Below are positions 48,301 to 59,457 of a DNA stretch of 64,000 nt, one piece after another; within the stretch, counting starts at the first letter, position 1, and every line of letters starts with the position of its first letter. Made by a program: the position numbers and the translations under genes. Origin of the DNA: Ottelia alismoides (Eukaryota; Streptophyta; Magnoliopsida; Alismatales; Hydrocharitaceae); the NCBI GenBank assembly GCA_037367405.1, contig JAZKJV010008267.1:186001-250000 (forward strand), in the 5' to 3' direction. The notes below the pieces were generated by a model, which worked only from the letters and a program-made list of their open reading frames with translations, was not told where the DNA came from and searched no databases.

Positions 48301-48480
48301 TCAGATAATGGTGGGAGTATATAGCCAAATCAATGTGGAGCCTCTTGAAAGAGGAATGTATCATTATCCAGTCCTCTTGTAGCTATACTCCCCAACAAAA
48401 TTGAACTGTTTAGATATTTGACTTCCTTTGGATACTGCCAGAGTTTTGCTATATTAGGGCCATGTGGCTAAATATCATTA
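45355..48480 (+). mobile_element. Older Copia relic E with a LINE inside
   Basis: A PBS-like TGGTATCAAAACC at about 45532 is followed by a leader with repeated GATCGGTC phrases. Decayed gag and protease-to-integrase sequence follows: LSNALYVTDLPLNLIYTSK at about 46720, HLGH- and HSGVVFPTFGEK-like pieces to 47150. Integrase resumes after the LINE at about 48190 (RYFFTFI, MFTYLL, then a DNGG-like piece and SCSYTPQQN). It is full of stops. The ends were not defined, and its left part may precede Copia A at 35979. Confidence 0.65.
47159..48164 (+). mobile_element. 5'-truncated L1-type LINE in Copia relic E
   Basis: It encodes GVGTTFKFWRDNWTGDGCLEHKFPRLFAL, split here as GTTFKFWRDN and HKFPRLFAL, then SIPVRVEVFLWCLRHGR and, after a frameshift near 47815, EHLFFKCAWSARVW and IWMGRNELIF. 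This is the same zf-RVT region as the LINE at 44086-45100. The 3' part carries GGTGATCCCCGCAGTGGGG and a short A tail. ATGGGC flanks both sides (47153-47158, 48165-48170), a short but plausible duplication. Removing it rejoins the Copia integrase reading (VWG-TWA-ES-HGYRYFF). Confidence 0.85.
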
Positions 48481-49200
48481 ACGGGATGCAATCTTCATAG
48501 TGCTTATTTCTAAATCGTATGTCCTCTGATGTCCATAAAGGGCAAAATCCCTTGCTTTTTCCAATCCATCAAGGGACTCCTTTGGTTTGCCTCTGCACGT
48601 TTTGGATGTACATGCTTCATTCAGAATCCTGCTCTTGGAAAGGAGAACTGTGTTAATAATGCATCTTCCTTGTGTGCTCTATCACTAAAAGAGGTACAAG
48701 TGCATCGATATTCTTACTGGATGCAGATATATCGCGAAAGATGTTACCTTCATGGGAAGAACATAGATGATTGACATTAATGGGAAGATGTTGGCATCTT
48801 GATGCATGAAAGTGAAGTTGTGGATGGATCCACAGCTATTGAAGAGAATGGAACTAGGGAAGAAAACAACCTGACAGACTGACTAATGAACATGTATTGG
48901 GCAATGTTAATGATCGGGGTTTAAAAATGATTTTGTATAATTTTTTTGTAAAGGACTAAACTTTTAGGTTAACTGCTGGATTTCAAAGAGGAGAAAAATG
49001 TTGATGCATGATCCAGTACCTAAAGTACTACTTAATATGAAGGATTAAGAATAACAAATTGATAAAACCATCAGAACTCAAAGACAAGGGGAGAAGAACA
49101 TATCTGAAGCTTCTCAATAATAGCACGGGTTTTTTGAGCGTCAAAAAAAAATAATAGCAAGGGTATAGTCACAAAATCTCAAATAAGGAGAAAAAGCTCA
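48481..49200. other. Unassigned stretch
   Basis: AT-rich, with no gene or defined repeat recognised on either strand. Confidence 0.4.
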
Positions 49201-50095
49201 AAGAAGATCAAGTAGCTAAGTAAAGCTTAGTTTCTTTTCTTAATCATTAATGTGCAAAAGAAGCCTTAAGATATATCATTTAATGCAGAAACAAGCTCAA
49301 ATCAGAGTCAATTAGCTGATTAGTTTGTATTTTAGTCGACTAATGTCATGTTGATTTGACATATGTTTACTCTAGTCCTTGAATCTTTTCCCAAACACTC
49401 TCCCTCAAAACTTTTCAGCCAACTATCTTACAAAATTATTCGACTAATGGTCGACTATACAAAATTTGAATCAACTACTTGTATGCCTTGAACCTATTTA
49501 CCTTCTAAACTATTTTAATCGAATAAGTTTTATCCCAGTCGACTAGTTCAAGTTCAGTCGAATTATATAATTGCGTGTTGCTTATGACCTCCTCAATCGA
49601 CTAAGCTTATAATCGATCGACTACATTTGAATCCAGTCGATTAATCCAAAATTCCAGTTGACTAATCAACTAGCCAGTGCACTGTTGAAGTTTCTGGAAA
49701 ATCATTTTGGTCGGCTAACTACAATAACTAATTGATTCATTGTCAATCAGTCGACTAACTTATATTGAGGTTGATTGATTCTGTATAAATCTGGATTTCT
49801 CAATTCTATATGTTAACTCTCACCAACGCAACTTCATTTACTCAACCTAAACATTTATTAATCATTCTTAAGCCTATAAATAGGACCGTTGGGGTCCTTG
49901 GCAAGGAAATAAATTCAAAATGAACAGCCTGAACATTCTTACCTATCTAAATGAAGTTGAGTGATCCAATCCTCAATCGTTGTGTTCTCTTCTCAAGCTA
50001 TAAGATTTCAGCTATGCTTAAGTCGTCTGAAGCTCTCATCCAAGTTTTATTCAATATTTACAAAGTTCGGTAAGCTTGTGCTTTTAAGTTTTGTA
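49201..50095 (+). repeat. LTR-like segment rich in GTCGACTA motifs
   Basis: From 49310 to 49760, GTCGACTA, TCGACTAAT and relatives (GTTGACTAAT, GTCGATTAAT) occur about ten times. A TATA box (CCTATAAATAGG, 49873-49884) and leader-like sequence follow. This layout resembles the U3-R of plant Copia LTRs. No partner LTR or coding body was found, so a solo or truncated LTR is only inferred. Confidence 0.4.
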
Positions 50096-50109
50096 TACGA
50101 AAACACTGT

Positions 50110-51180
50110 TGCAATATTCGGTTGAATGGACCGAATATTCAGCCGAATATTCTTATTCTATGGGATGATCGAATAGAATATTGCTATTCGGTCAATATTC
50201 GACCGAATATTCGATTGACTATTGCAGCAAATTAGTTTTTTTATTTTTAAAGGTTCCCATTTATCCCGCTATCACTAAAACATTAAAACTCCATAAGTGT
50301 AACTTGTTAATTGGTCTTTTTATCTTGAGCTCTTATTGATTGGAAGTAATGGTGACAGAATCAAGGTGAAGATTGGTGACGATAACATTCAGAAGAGAGA
50401 TTCTTTTAGATATTTGAGATCTATTTTGCAACATGATAGGGAAATTGATGGATATGTTACTAATAGAATAAATGCAGGCTGGATGAAGTGGAGAGGAGCC
50501 TCTGTTGTACTCTGTGATAAGAAAATTCCTTTAAAAATTAAAGGAAAGTTTTACAAAGCAGCCGTGAGACCTCCTATGCTTTATGGATCTGAATGTTGGC
50601 CTGTGAACCATAGACATGCGTAGAGAATGGCTGTAGCAGAAATGAAAATGCTAAGGTGGATGTGTGAAAACACACGTAAAGATCGGATTCAGAATGATGC
50701 AATAAGAAAGAAAGTTGGTGTAGCTCCGATCGAGGATAAGATGCGAGAAAACCGCTTAAGATGGTTTGGTCATTTGTAAAGAAGATCAACTGATGCACCA
50801 GTTAGGAGATGCAAGTGTTGGGATGTTGAGTCGGCTAAGAGAGGGCGAGGATGACCCAAGAAGTGTTGGAAAGAGACTATACAAAGGGATCTTAGTTTTT
50901 TGGATATAAGCCCGAGATTGACCCAAGATAGATCGGAATGGAGGCGAAGAATCCATGTGTCGACCCTACTTAATTATGGGAAAAGGCTTTGTTGTTGTTG
51001 TTTGCTCTTATTGATTGATGAACATATATGTATAATATATAATAGTATATATTAAACATAATTGTTATAATTAAAATAATTAAAAGATACATAACGGAAT
51101 AATTCCAAATATTCTCCCAAATACAGAATATTCTGTATTCAGTGACCCCCTCCGTCTGACTACCGAATACCACTTCTACA
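50110..51180. repeat. CGAATATTC-rich sequence split by an RTE LINE
   Basis: 50110-50215 has repeated GAATATTCGG/CCGAATATTC palindromes. Related AATATTC phrases resume at 51105-51175, after the LINE insertion. The type of element is not known. Confidence 0.45.
50343..51003 (+). mobile_element. 5'-truncated RTE-type LINE
   Basis: A perfect 14-base duplication, GCTCTTATTGATTG, lies at 50329-50342 and 51004-51017. The tail is a (TTG)n run (about 50990-51001) rather than poly(A), a hallmark of RTE-clade LINEs. The body reads [42 protein letters not shown] and [12 protein letters not shown], the end of an RTE reverse transcriptase. Three in-frame stops are present after 50620. Confidence 0.92.
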
Positions 51181-52600
51181 ACACCGCTAACAAAGCATTT
51201 CTTTTTTAGATTGTTGTATGTAGGTAATCAATGTGTGGGTTCATTTTTAAGCAAGAGATAAAATCCTCCTTGGGGGTTCAATAAGGGGCATCTTATACGT
51301 GAGGTTGTGCTTTTCTTGGTTTAAAGTATGTGATAGTGTAAAGTTGCTTCCCTAGAAGAGCGGAAGGTAAATCACACAACGAAATGTTTTGGATCATGGT
51401 TTTTATTTGAAGGGTTTCTACATTAAAATCAATGTGTAATTATAATTTGCATAATCTTTTCTATCTTTTTTAGATGTGTACTTGTCATGGTAGGAAGGGA
51501 TGGTGCATGTGACCTCCCTGTATTTTGGTGATACCGCATACATCATTGTCAGTCACCACCAAGATCTATGATACTCAGCAAACACATCTCATGTACATTT
51601 GATCAACATTCAAAATATATAATTGACATGAGAAAAAATCACAAAGATAAGTAAATGAAATACTGCATTCGTATTCATTATTCATTGCCAAAATCTAAAT
51701 TCCATGTCCACAAGAGATACATAGTGTATAGATATGAAACCTATCACAATATGCTATCAAAAGTACATCTCTTTACAATATCTCTTAACAAAAGCAAAGG
51801 ATGGAAGCAACGTAAACTACGCAAAAGTGACGCATTTTGTTTGGTGCAAGTTGGCCGAGAAGAGCTTGAACAATATGGTCGTTACTACTGGGGCTGCTCA
51901 AGTACACATGTTCGATTTGCACGAAGGTAACATTATGAGCAACTGCCCATGTGCGATTCTAATACTAGCCACTAGGGTAAGGTAAGCAAGGAGTGTGCAA
52001 ACTCTCACGGGTACTTACTCAGACACTGTGACACAAACATTTTATAATGCATACATGAACTCACACAAGGTCATACATTCAACATGTAAGTTAATTCTTT
52101 TTATATTTGACGTCATATATGACATCTTAGAAATTGTCCAAGTCCACTATCTGTTGACAAAAGTCCTCAATGGTATAGGACATAAGTCGGGTCTCTCAAT
52201 CATTATCCATTATCATATAACTCACTCAAGTATCATTAGATGATCTATATTTTTCAAAGGTTATAAGAAATTGGTAAATTATTCTCCTCCTTCATTAACC
52301 ATATTTTCAGAACTTTCCTCGTAGCATTGACACTCGGAATATTAATTAGTGTGATCAGACACTACCCAACATCTAAATATTAACTCTATATATGAAAGTG
52401 AAATATAGACTATCAACCACACAACTTGGCATTCTGCTCTGTCGAGTGAGCTCCGAAAGCACATCGAGTACCAAGTACTATGTGTCATTCAATCAACACA
52501 ACAAGGGATCGTGACCGTCTATGTTTCTACCTGGGGTCTAAGGGTGTATGCCCATCCCTTGCGGTGCCTAGTTTCATGCTACCTTGTCATCGTGAAATCC
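51181..52600. other. Unassigned intergenic stretch
   Basis: AT-rich, with many short unsupported frames. No gene, RNA or repeat was recognised. Confidence 0.4.
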
Positions 52601-52619
52601 TACCCATGAGATTTAACTC

Positions 52620-53025
52620 TGATGAGGATGAGGATAGGAAGCATGGGCTCAAATGGAGGCAGAGGTCATGTCAGAAGTGTCTGAAGGAGGGGGATGCAAA
52701 TACTAGATTCTTTCACGCGATGGCAAATAACATAAGGAGGAACTTGATTTACTCAATTGAAGTCGGGGTGTTGAGGAGGTTGCAGAGGCGGTGACAGGCT
52801 ACTTCAGAAGCATGAGCATGCGATTGCCACATTGTGGGTCTAGGTTGTTGGAATTAGTCACATTAATGATATTGATGCGGAGATGTTGACAAGGTCGTCT
52901 GGGGTGCAGGAGGTTCGTGAGGCTATCGTTGCATTGAATCCGGACGGCTGCCCTGGTCCGGATAATTTCCCTATTTTCTTCTTAAGGGAATTCTGGAATA
53001 TGGTTGCTGAGGAGGTGATGAGGAT
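52620..53025 (+). pseudogene. L1-type LINE ORF2 fragment
   Basis: One frame reads HGLKWRQRSCQKCLKEGDAN followed by TRFFHAMANNIRRN, the link between endonuclease and reverse transcriptase. After a frameshift it continues EVREAIVALNPDGCPGPDNF, the start of the RT domain. It is cut off at 53025 by the LTR of Copia C. Confidence 0.8.
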
Positions 53026-53187
53026 TGTGGAGAAGAGAAACAAATGAGATGTTTATTTCATAGGGCTAAGGTCTCTTATATAGAGAGAAAACCCTCAAGA
53101 TTATAAGAAAAAAATACATAAATACCCTCGAAGGGTTACGGAACCCGAAGGGTTATGAACATAAATGTAAATATAATAACTTTAACA
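53026..53187 (-). repeat. 3' LTR of Copia C
   Basis: 162 bp, TGTGGAGAAG...TTTAACA on the plus strand. It is homologous to the Copia B LTR but has one copy of the GGTTACGGAACCCGAA unit instead of about four. Confidence 0.9.
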
Positions 53188-53193
53188 CCCCCC

Positions 53194-56100
53194 TCAAGTT
53201 GGAGCATATTTGTCGACCGTGCCCAACTTGGATACTAAATACATGAGGCGCTTCCTTGGAAGAGCATTTGTGAGGATGTTTGCACGTTGAAGTTCAGTGG
53301 AGATGTGTGGAGTGCTGATTTGTCCTCCTCGTACTGCATTATTAATGAAATGGCAATCAACTTCAATGTGTTTTGTTCGATCATGGAAAACTGGATTGGT
53401 GACATACCAAGTTCTGTTAGGAAAGAGACAAGCCATGTGATCTCACAAGTGGCCTGAGTCATTGCCTTGTATTCTGCTTTTGCACTGGATCTAAAGACTG
53501 CTGTCTGCTCCTTGCTTCACCAAGTGACAAGGTTATCCCCAACAAACATGGTGTATCCTGTAGTGGATCGACGGTCCTCAGAAGAGCTAGCATAGTTAGA
53601 ATCTGTATAGGCGGAGATATTAGTGTGCTCATTCACCCTATAGAAGAGTCCACGTCCGGGAGATTCCTTCAAATATCGAAGGATCAAAAGAACATCCTGC
53701 CAGTGACTGTAAAGAGGCTTCTTCATATGCTGGCTGGCTCTGCTCACAACATGTGATATATCTAGCCTAGTAATAGTGAGATAGAGTAATTTTCCCACTA
53801 AGCTTCTGTACCGTGTTGCATCCTCAAAAGCTGGATCAGTAAATGCTGAATATTTTCTCACTTCTGTAAGGATGCCAGATGGCTTGCATCCAAGTAGTCC
53901 TGCCTCAGTCAGAATATCGAGGCAATACTTCATATGTGAAAGATGTATCCCCTCTATAGTGTGTATTACCTCGATGCCAAGAAAATAAAAAAGTTGGTCG
54001 AGGTCTTTCGTGACAAAGACCTTCTGGAGGAAGCTCTTGGTCTCCTAAATACCGTCTATATCATATCCTGTGACAACCATATCATTAACATAGACTACAA
54101 GAATGAATGTGCCGGTAGACCATCGTCTAACAAAGATAGAGTAGTCAGACGTTGTCCTCTGAAAACCAAATGTGTTGATCTCCGCAGTGAGCATGTTAAG
54201 CCATGCCCTGGGGCTCTGCTTCAGGCCATAAATGGCCTTGCGTAGTCAATATACATGCTCCCCCTCGACTACATACCCCGACGGTTGCATCATGCAGGCC
54301 TCCTCCTCAAGGTCACCATAAAGAAAGGCATTCTTCACATCAAGTTGATAAATGGGCCAAGCCTTGATGGCAACAACAAAGAGTGGTGCGTATCGACCCC
54401 ATTCGGATAATGGGCAAGAAGATCTCAAAATAATCAATCCCAAAGGTTGTGTGAAACCTTTGACAACAAGTCTGGCTTTCAACCTATCAATAGAACCATT
54501 AGACGACTATTTGGTCATGAAGACCCATTGACAAGCCACAGGGCGAACTCCCATGGGGCACGACATAAGATCCCACATGCCCCGGAAAGCAAGTGCATCC
54601 ATCTCCTCATCCATGGCATGTTGCCGACCATGATCCTGCATTGCACTGAATTGATCTCTTGGAACAGAAATAGCATTCGGAGCATCTGCAAATCTCTTGT
54701 CACAGCTAGATAAACCACCAGTAGAAGTAAAATATGACATGGGGTGATACGTACATTGCCTTTTTTGCTTGCGTAGAGCTATATGAAGCTCCTCAGGTAC
54801 ATCTTGGGCAACAGTGGTGGGAGCACTCGAAGTGGTCATATCATCCTGCATAAAAGTGACAGATAAAGGTACATACACTGGTGTAGAAGGTACATAGGTA
54901 TGCTGTTGAGTATATACGATTGGTGGAGGATGGAGGTCCGGAGGAATTCCACTCACAGTTTGTGTGAAATAACTTGTTTGCTCAAAGAAGGTGATATCGA
55001 CATACACATAGTCTCGGTGCCCAGCAAGATCACATCAACGATAGCCTTTCTAGGTACGAGAGTTCCCAAGAATACACATTTGATGTCACTGGATGATAAT
55101 TTGTTAGTTGCATGAAAGTTATGAACAGAGGCAATGCAACCAAAAATTCGCAGAGGTATGGGAAAAGAAGACTCAGTAGGATAAAGTAAGGAAAATGGAG
55201 TTCCCCCTCTGAGAACAGACGAAGGAACACGGTTGATGACATAAACTGAAGTAAGGATATCATCCCCCCAATAGTGTTTAGGAACACTCATTTGACTAAG
55301 AAGAGATCTAGCATTATTTAACAAGTGTCGGAGGTTCCTCTCAGTTATACCATTTTATTGTGAGGTATATGGATATGATGTTTGGCGAACGGTTCCCTGG
55401 GATGCAAAGAAAGAGGTCAATTCCTGTTAGGTTAACTTAAGAGCATTGTCAGTACGAATGATCTTAACAATGTTAGAAAAGAAAGTTTTAACATATTGAA
55501 AGAAATTTCTGACAATTTGATTAATCTCCGTACACTCCTTTATTAGATCTACCCAAGAAGATCGAATATAATTATCAACAAAAACTATAAAATTGTGATG
55601 ACCACTTAATGTGCGGACCGAATAAGGTCCCCAAACATCACAATGAACAAGATGAAAAGTAACACTACTACGAAACTCGGTACGAACAGGAAACAAAGGT
55701 CGATGATGTTTCCCGAACTCACACGCCTCGCACTGAACGAGCTTCAGAGAAGAGAGTTTAGGAAATATCATGGAGATGGCTTCGGCAAAGGGATGCCCAA
55801 GGCGCATATGCCATAGGAGCGGGTCTTCGGATATGGACGCAACCAACAAACTTGGAGTCCGAGGGTATGTTAAGATAATATACGTCGTTCTTCTCATGAT
55901 CCCCACTAGAAATCGGCCTCGTCCAAATGTCCTGAAAATAGCAACAAGACTCGTCAAATATCACAAAAGTAGCAACAAGATTCATCAAATATCACATGGC
56001 AATGAAGCTCAAAACAAATCTTGTGAACTGACAGCAAGCTAAGAGGAAAATCAGGAGCACAATGAACCCCAGAAAGTCGGACTTGGAAGAGAATTCCATA

Positions 56101-57080
56101 GTTCTGACATCAGTAATCGGTGATTGAGTCACATTAACGACTCGAACTGACTTCACGGAGGTAGATGGTACGGAGGAGGTGAGCAGACTACCTTCTCCAG
56201 ACAGATGATATAGGTACCGAAATCAATAATCCAAGCTGGAGCAGGAGCGACAACAGAGTTGGCTATTGTACCTGAAGGAGTAGCCAGAGCTGCAGTGGTA
56301 GTGTTACTAGTGGTAGTAGGCATTGGAGTCTGAAGGATCTGCATCAGGCGAGAGTAATCTACGTCATTAAGATGAACAATCTTGCCACTGGAGATTGCTG
56401 CAGGCGATTCCTCTTCCACATCATAGGCGTTATTGGCGTGATAAGAATGTACACCAAACTTCTGCCATCATCGTTCAATCGGGTGGTTCCTCCTACCACA
56501 GTGAGTGCATGGGGTAGTAGAGTCTTGCCCATGACCACAGCCAAAGTCACGACCTCATCCAAATTCTCATCCACAGCCGTGACTTGGATCACAACTGCGT
56601 CCTCCTGGAAAGCCGTATCTGCCTCCTCGTCCAAATGAGGTGATGTATGCAAAGTTCTCTGTTGAAGGTAAGACGGGAGGCCGGGCAATGTTTCAAGTTG
56701 CTCAAGTCAGCCAAAGATGGCCTTCATCATTGGCATTGCGTATGATATAAAAAATGCTCCTTCGTTGCATGGTATCTAGAATGCAAGCCATCAAGAAAAT
56801 GGTATACCTGCCATTCAGAATGCTCTTGTATCTATTTGGTGTAACATGAGAGCTGGAATATTGCAAGCTCCTCATACAGGATGGAGAGATGCCGGTAGTA
56901 CTCAATGAGGGTGGAATCACCCTGAGATGCCAACCAGATTCACTGTAAATGTCTGCAAGGTATGACTCCGTCTTCTTCTGGGAATATGTTTACTTGAGAT
57001 CCTCCCACATTTCCTTGGCCATATTTTTGTAAAGGAAATTTGAGGCAATGTGAGCCTCAACACTATTGGTCATCCAATTG
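53194..57080 (-). pseudogene. Copia C gag-pol, multiply broken
   Basis: Recognisable from 57080 down: gag, knuckle region, protease (WIIDFGTY in place of WIIDSGTS), pre-integrase (LLWHMRLGHPFAEA), integrase (CDVWGPYSVRTLSGH, RTDNALKL), RT (QLDVKNAFLYGDLEEE; YVDDM is lost) and RNase H with an internal deletion near 53410. At least ten stops or shifts separate the pieces. Confidence 0.85.
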
Positions 57081-57085
57081 ATAGA

Positions 57086-57231
57086 TGCAGAGTTATATTT
57101 ATATCTTTGTATCATTTTCCTATTTTTCTGTTCTCATGTCCATCATATGTAATTTACCCATAGGTCTCTCCCCTATATAAGAGAGCCTAGGATTAAAGGA
57201 ATAAACTACGTTTTCATTCTTTTTCCCAACA
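57086..57231 (+). repeat. 5' LTR of Copia D
   Basis: Probably starts TGCAGAG at 57086, where homology to element C ends. It carries CCTATATAAGAGAG (57172-57185) as a promoter and ends CCCAACA before the PBS. The left boundary is less sure than the right. Confidence 0.7.
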
Positions 57232-57656
57232 TGGTATTAGAGCGGCGGTCCTAGGCCGGAGCTCTTGTACCCTAACCCTAGCCCTACCACACCCATTGCC
57301 CTTTCCTCTTCTCTGCGTCGCCGCCCTCTCTCCGCTCGGTGACGCCCCTCTCCTCACTGTCACGCCTCCTCTCCGTTGGGCAACAATCGTAGCCGCCACC
57401 CTCTTGTTCAAGCTGGTCACTGCCGGCTTTCCGCTGATGGCCCACTCGCTCGCCTCTGTGGGATTGGCCCACTTCCTCGGCCGCCAGTCCTTGACCTGGC
57501 CAACGGACCTCCCTACGACTCTCCTTGCTCGTATCGAGGTCCGTTTGTGTTGATGAAATTGATTGCATAAGTTTACACATGCAATCAAATTCCTATATGT
57601 CTGCGTAGACACTGATCTATTGATATACAAAATCCTAAATTTCTTTACCCGACAAT

Positions 57657-58152
57657 ATGTCAGAGAGCAAGGTCAATATCCCTGCCACAGGTGCCTTCAG
57701 AAATCCAACGTCGATTGTCAAGATGGACGGGACAAACTACGAGCTCTGGGCCATGCAGTTCATGAGCCTGATGAAGTCTACGGGTAAGAATCACATTCTT
57801 GCCAAGGAAGAGCTGGCTGAGAAATCTGGGATTACCGCCTCGTGGGAGGCGAATGATGCATATGCCAAGGTTTAGCTTTCAGGTACATTGGCGATCTCCA
57901 TCGCCAATGATGTGTTGCATTAGCCCACTGCCAAGCTGATGTGGGATATCCTTGCTGCTATCTATTTACATACGAGGAATGAGACAAATTATGCAACTCC
58001 AGCACGATATTTTTACTATCAAGCAGAATGGACGACCCCTTCATTCTTTATATACATCCTTGCGTGGAATGTTCGAGAAGCTCCACAGTTTCATGCCCCC
58101 TCGCATCTACTCCTGAGCAACAGAAGACTTATAAGAATGCCACCATGGTTGG
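57657..58152 (+). pseudogene. Copia D gag, first part
   Basis: ATG 57657 opens SIVKMDGTNYELWAMQFMSL, a standard Copia gag start, then SWEANDAYAKV and a stop at 57873. Remnants (MWDILAAIY) continue with shifts to the gypsy insertion at 58153. Confidence 0.8.
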
Positions 58153-59355
58153 TGTCACAGGGTCAAAATCCCGCTACCGATTTCGACCGATCCTGTGCGG
58201 CGTTAGCTAACCCGTAGCTAACCAGCCTTCCCGAGTAGAGCGGTCACGGACGCGCCCCAACTCTTCTCGATACTCCTGCTTGCTAGCGCACCGACGCCTC
58301 CAACACAAACACGAGCACGAACTCCGGATCGCTCAAGAACACTCTCAAGAACACGCTCAAGAACGCTCAAGAACACGACCACACGATCACACAAGCACGG
58401 GCACAAAGCTCTTCTCTTATTAGAAGGGGAACTCTCTCTCTGGAGTGGGTGACACTCTACACTTGTGTTGTGTTGTGTTTACAAATGAGCCACCACCTCT
58501 CCTTTTATACAAGACTCAAGGCAACCCAAGGGACACTCATTATTACATCTACAATAATGACACATAAAGACACAAGAGACCCTTCGAGTTCTTTGGCAAC
58601 CCTTCGCGTTCCTCAGCAACTCTCCGTCTGCTCGTCTCTTCGACTCCCTTGTTGTCCTTTCGTCTTCCCGCACAGTCGACGCCCAGTCAACCGTCCAGTC
58701 ACCAGCACGCATGCGCTCCAACGCCCTGCTGATGCAGCTTTGCCATAATTCACCAAGTGCCACCGAACACTTGGTCTTGTGCCATAAGGGAACCCGCGGC
58801 CTCCAGACCCTCGTGCGGTAAACCCTTCCTTAGCGTTCTGCATGCTAAGGGGAAGTCCTCCAGAACTTCGCTATCGTGGCCTCCAGACCACTGTCGTACG
58901 CGTACTACCGAGCATGCTCGACAATGCTCGTACTCAGCACCTGCAACGCTCCATGCCTCCTTGGACCGCCACGCATCAATACCGATACCGTGCGTCTTCG
59001 TGCGTACGCCTATGTGACCGTACCGCATTGCTCCTCGATGCGTACTACTTCACTACGTACCGCCCCTCTGCGCCCGCGTACGTATCGCTACGTGCATCCA
59101 CCGTCATGTCCTGCACTGCTATCTGTACTTGCTGCTCGCACTGCTACTAGCACCACAACACTCTGCTACCGAGCTAGTGTCCTGCGTGACGCTTCTCCAT
59201 CACGTACGGTAGAGCCTCCAGACTCTCATGGATAACCTCCCTGATATCCATGCATTTTGGACTCCTCCTGAAGTCCTAGCTCCATCGATCATTCTCGAGC
59301 ATCCGCTACCGTGTCTGCACGATCATTCTCGATCACGGAATTTGGGGGTGTGACA
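58153..59355 (-). repeat. 3' LTR of the TR-GAG element
   Basis: 1203 bp, GC-rich. About six substitutions, all transitions, were seen against 61223-62425. 58440-59250 shows several open frames on both strands, repeated in the other LTR; none resembles a protein. Confidence 0.93.
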
Positions 59356-59457
59356 AGCCTCCCCCACCTGAAGAATCGGTTGTCCTCAACCGAGCATTCC
59401 CATTTCAGCTGGCGTCCCGTCACGATCCTCCATCCGCTATGCACCTCCTGATGCTGC

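Larger units (their letters stand above)
53026..57085 (-). mobile_element. Copia element C, degraded, 5' end lost
   Basis: The left (3') LTR is 53026-53187. The interior follows element B in order and orientation but with deletions and many lesions. The right side stops within the gag N-terminal half where Copia D's LTR begins, so the 5' LTR is missing. Confidence 0.85.

Noticed and set aside
58320..58380. Short direct repeats of CTCAAGAACAC resembling a CRISPR-like array
   Set aside because: The repeats are about 11 bases with no unique spacers, inside an LTR of a plant retrotransposon; it is an ordinary LTR internal repeat.
58440..59250. Several frames of 60-119 residues on both strands
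   Set aside because: They recur in the second LTR copy (61510-62310) and are due to GC-rich LTR sequence rather than to a gene.
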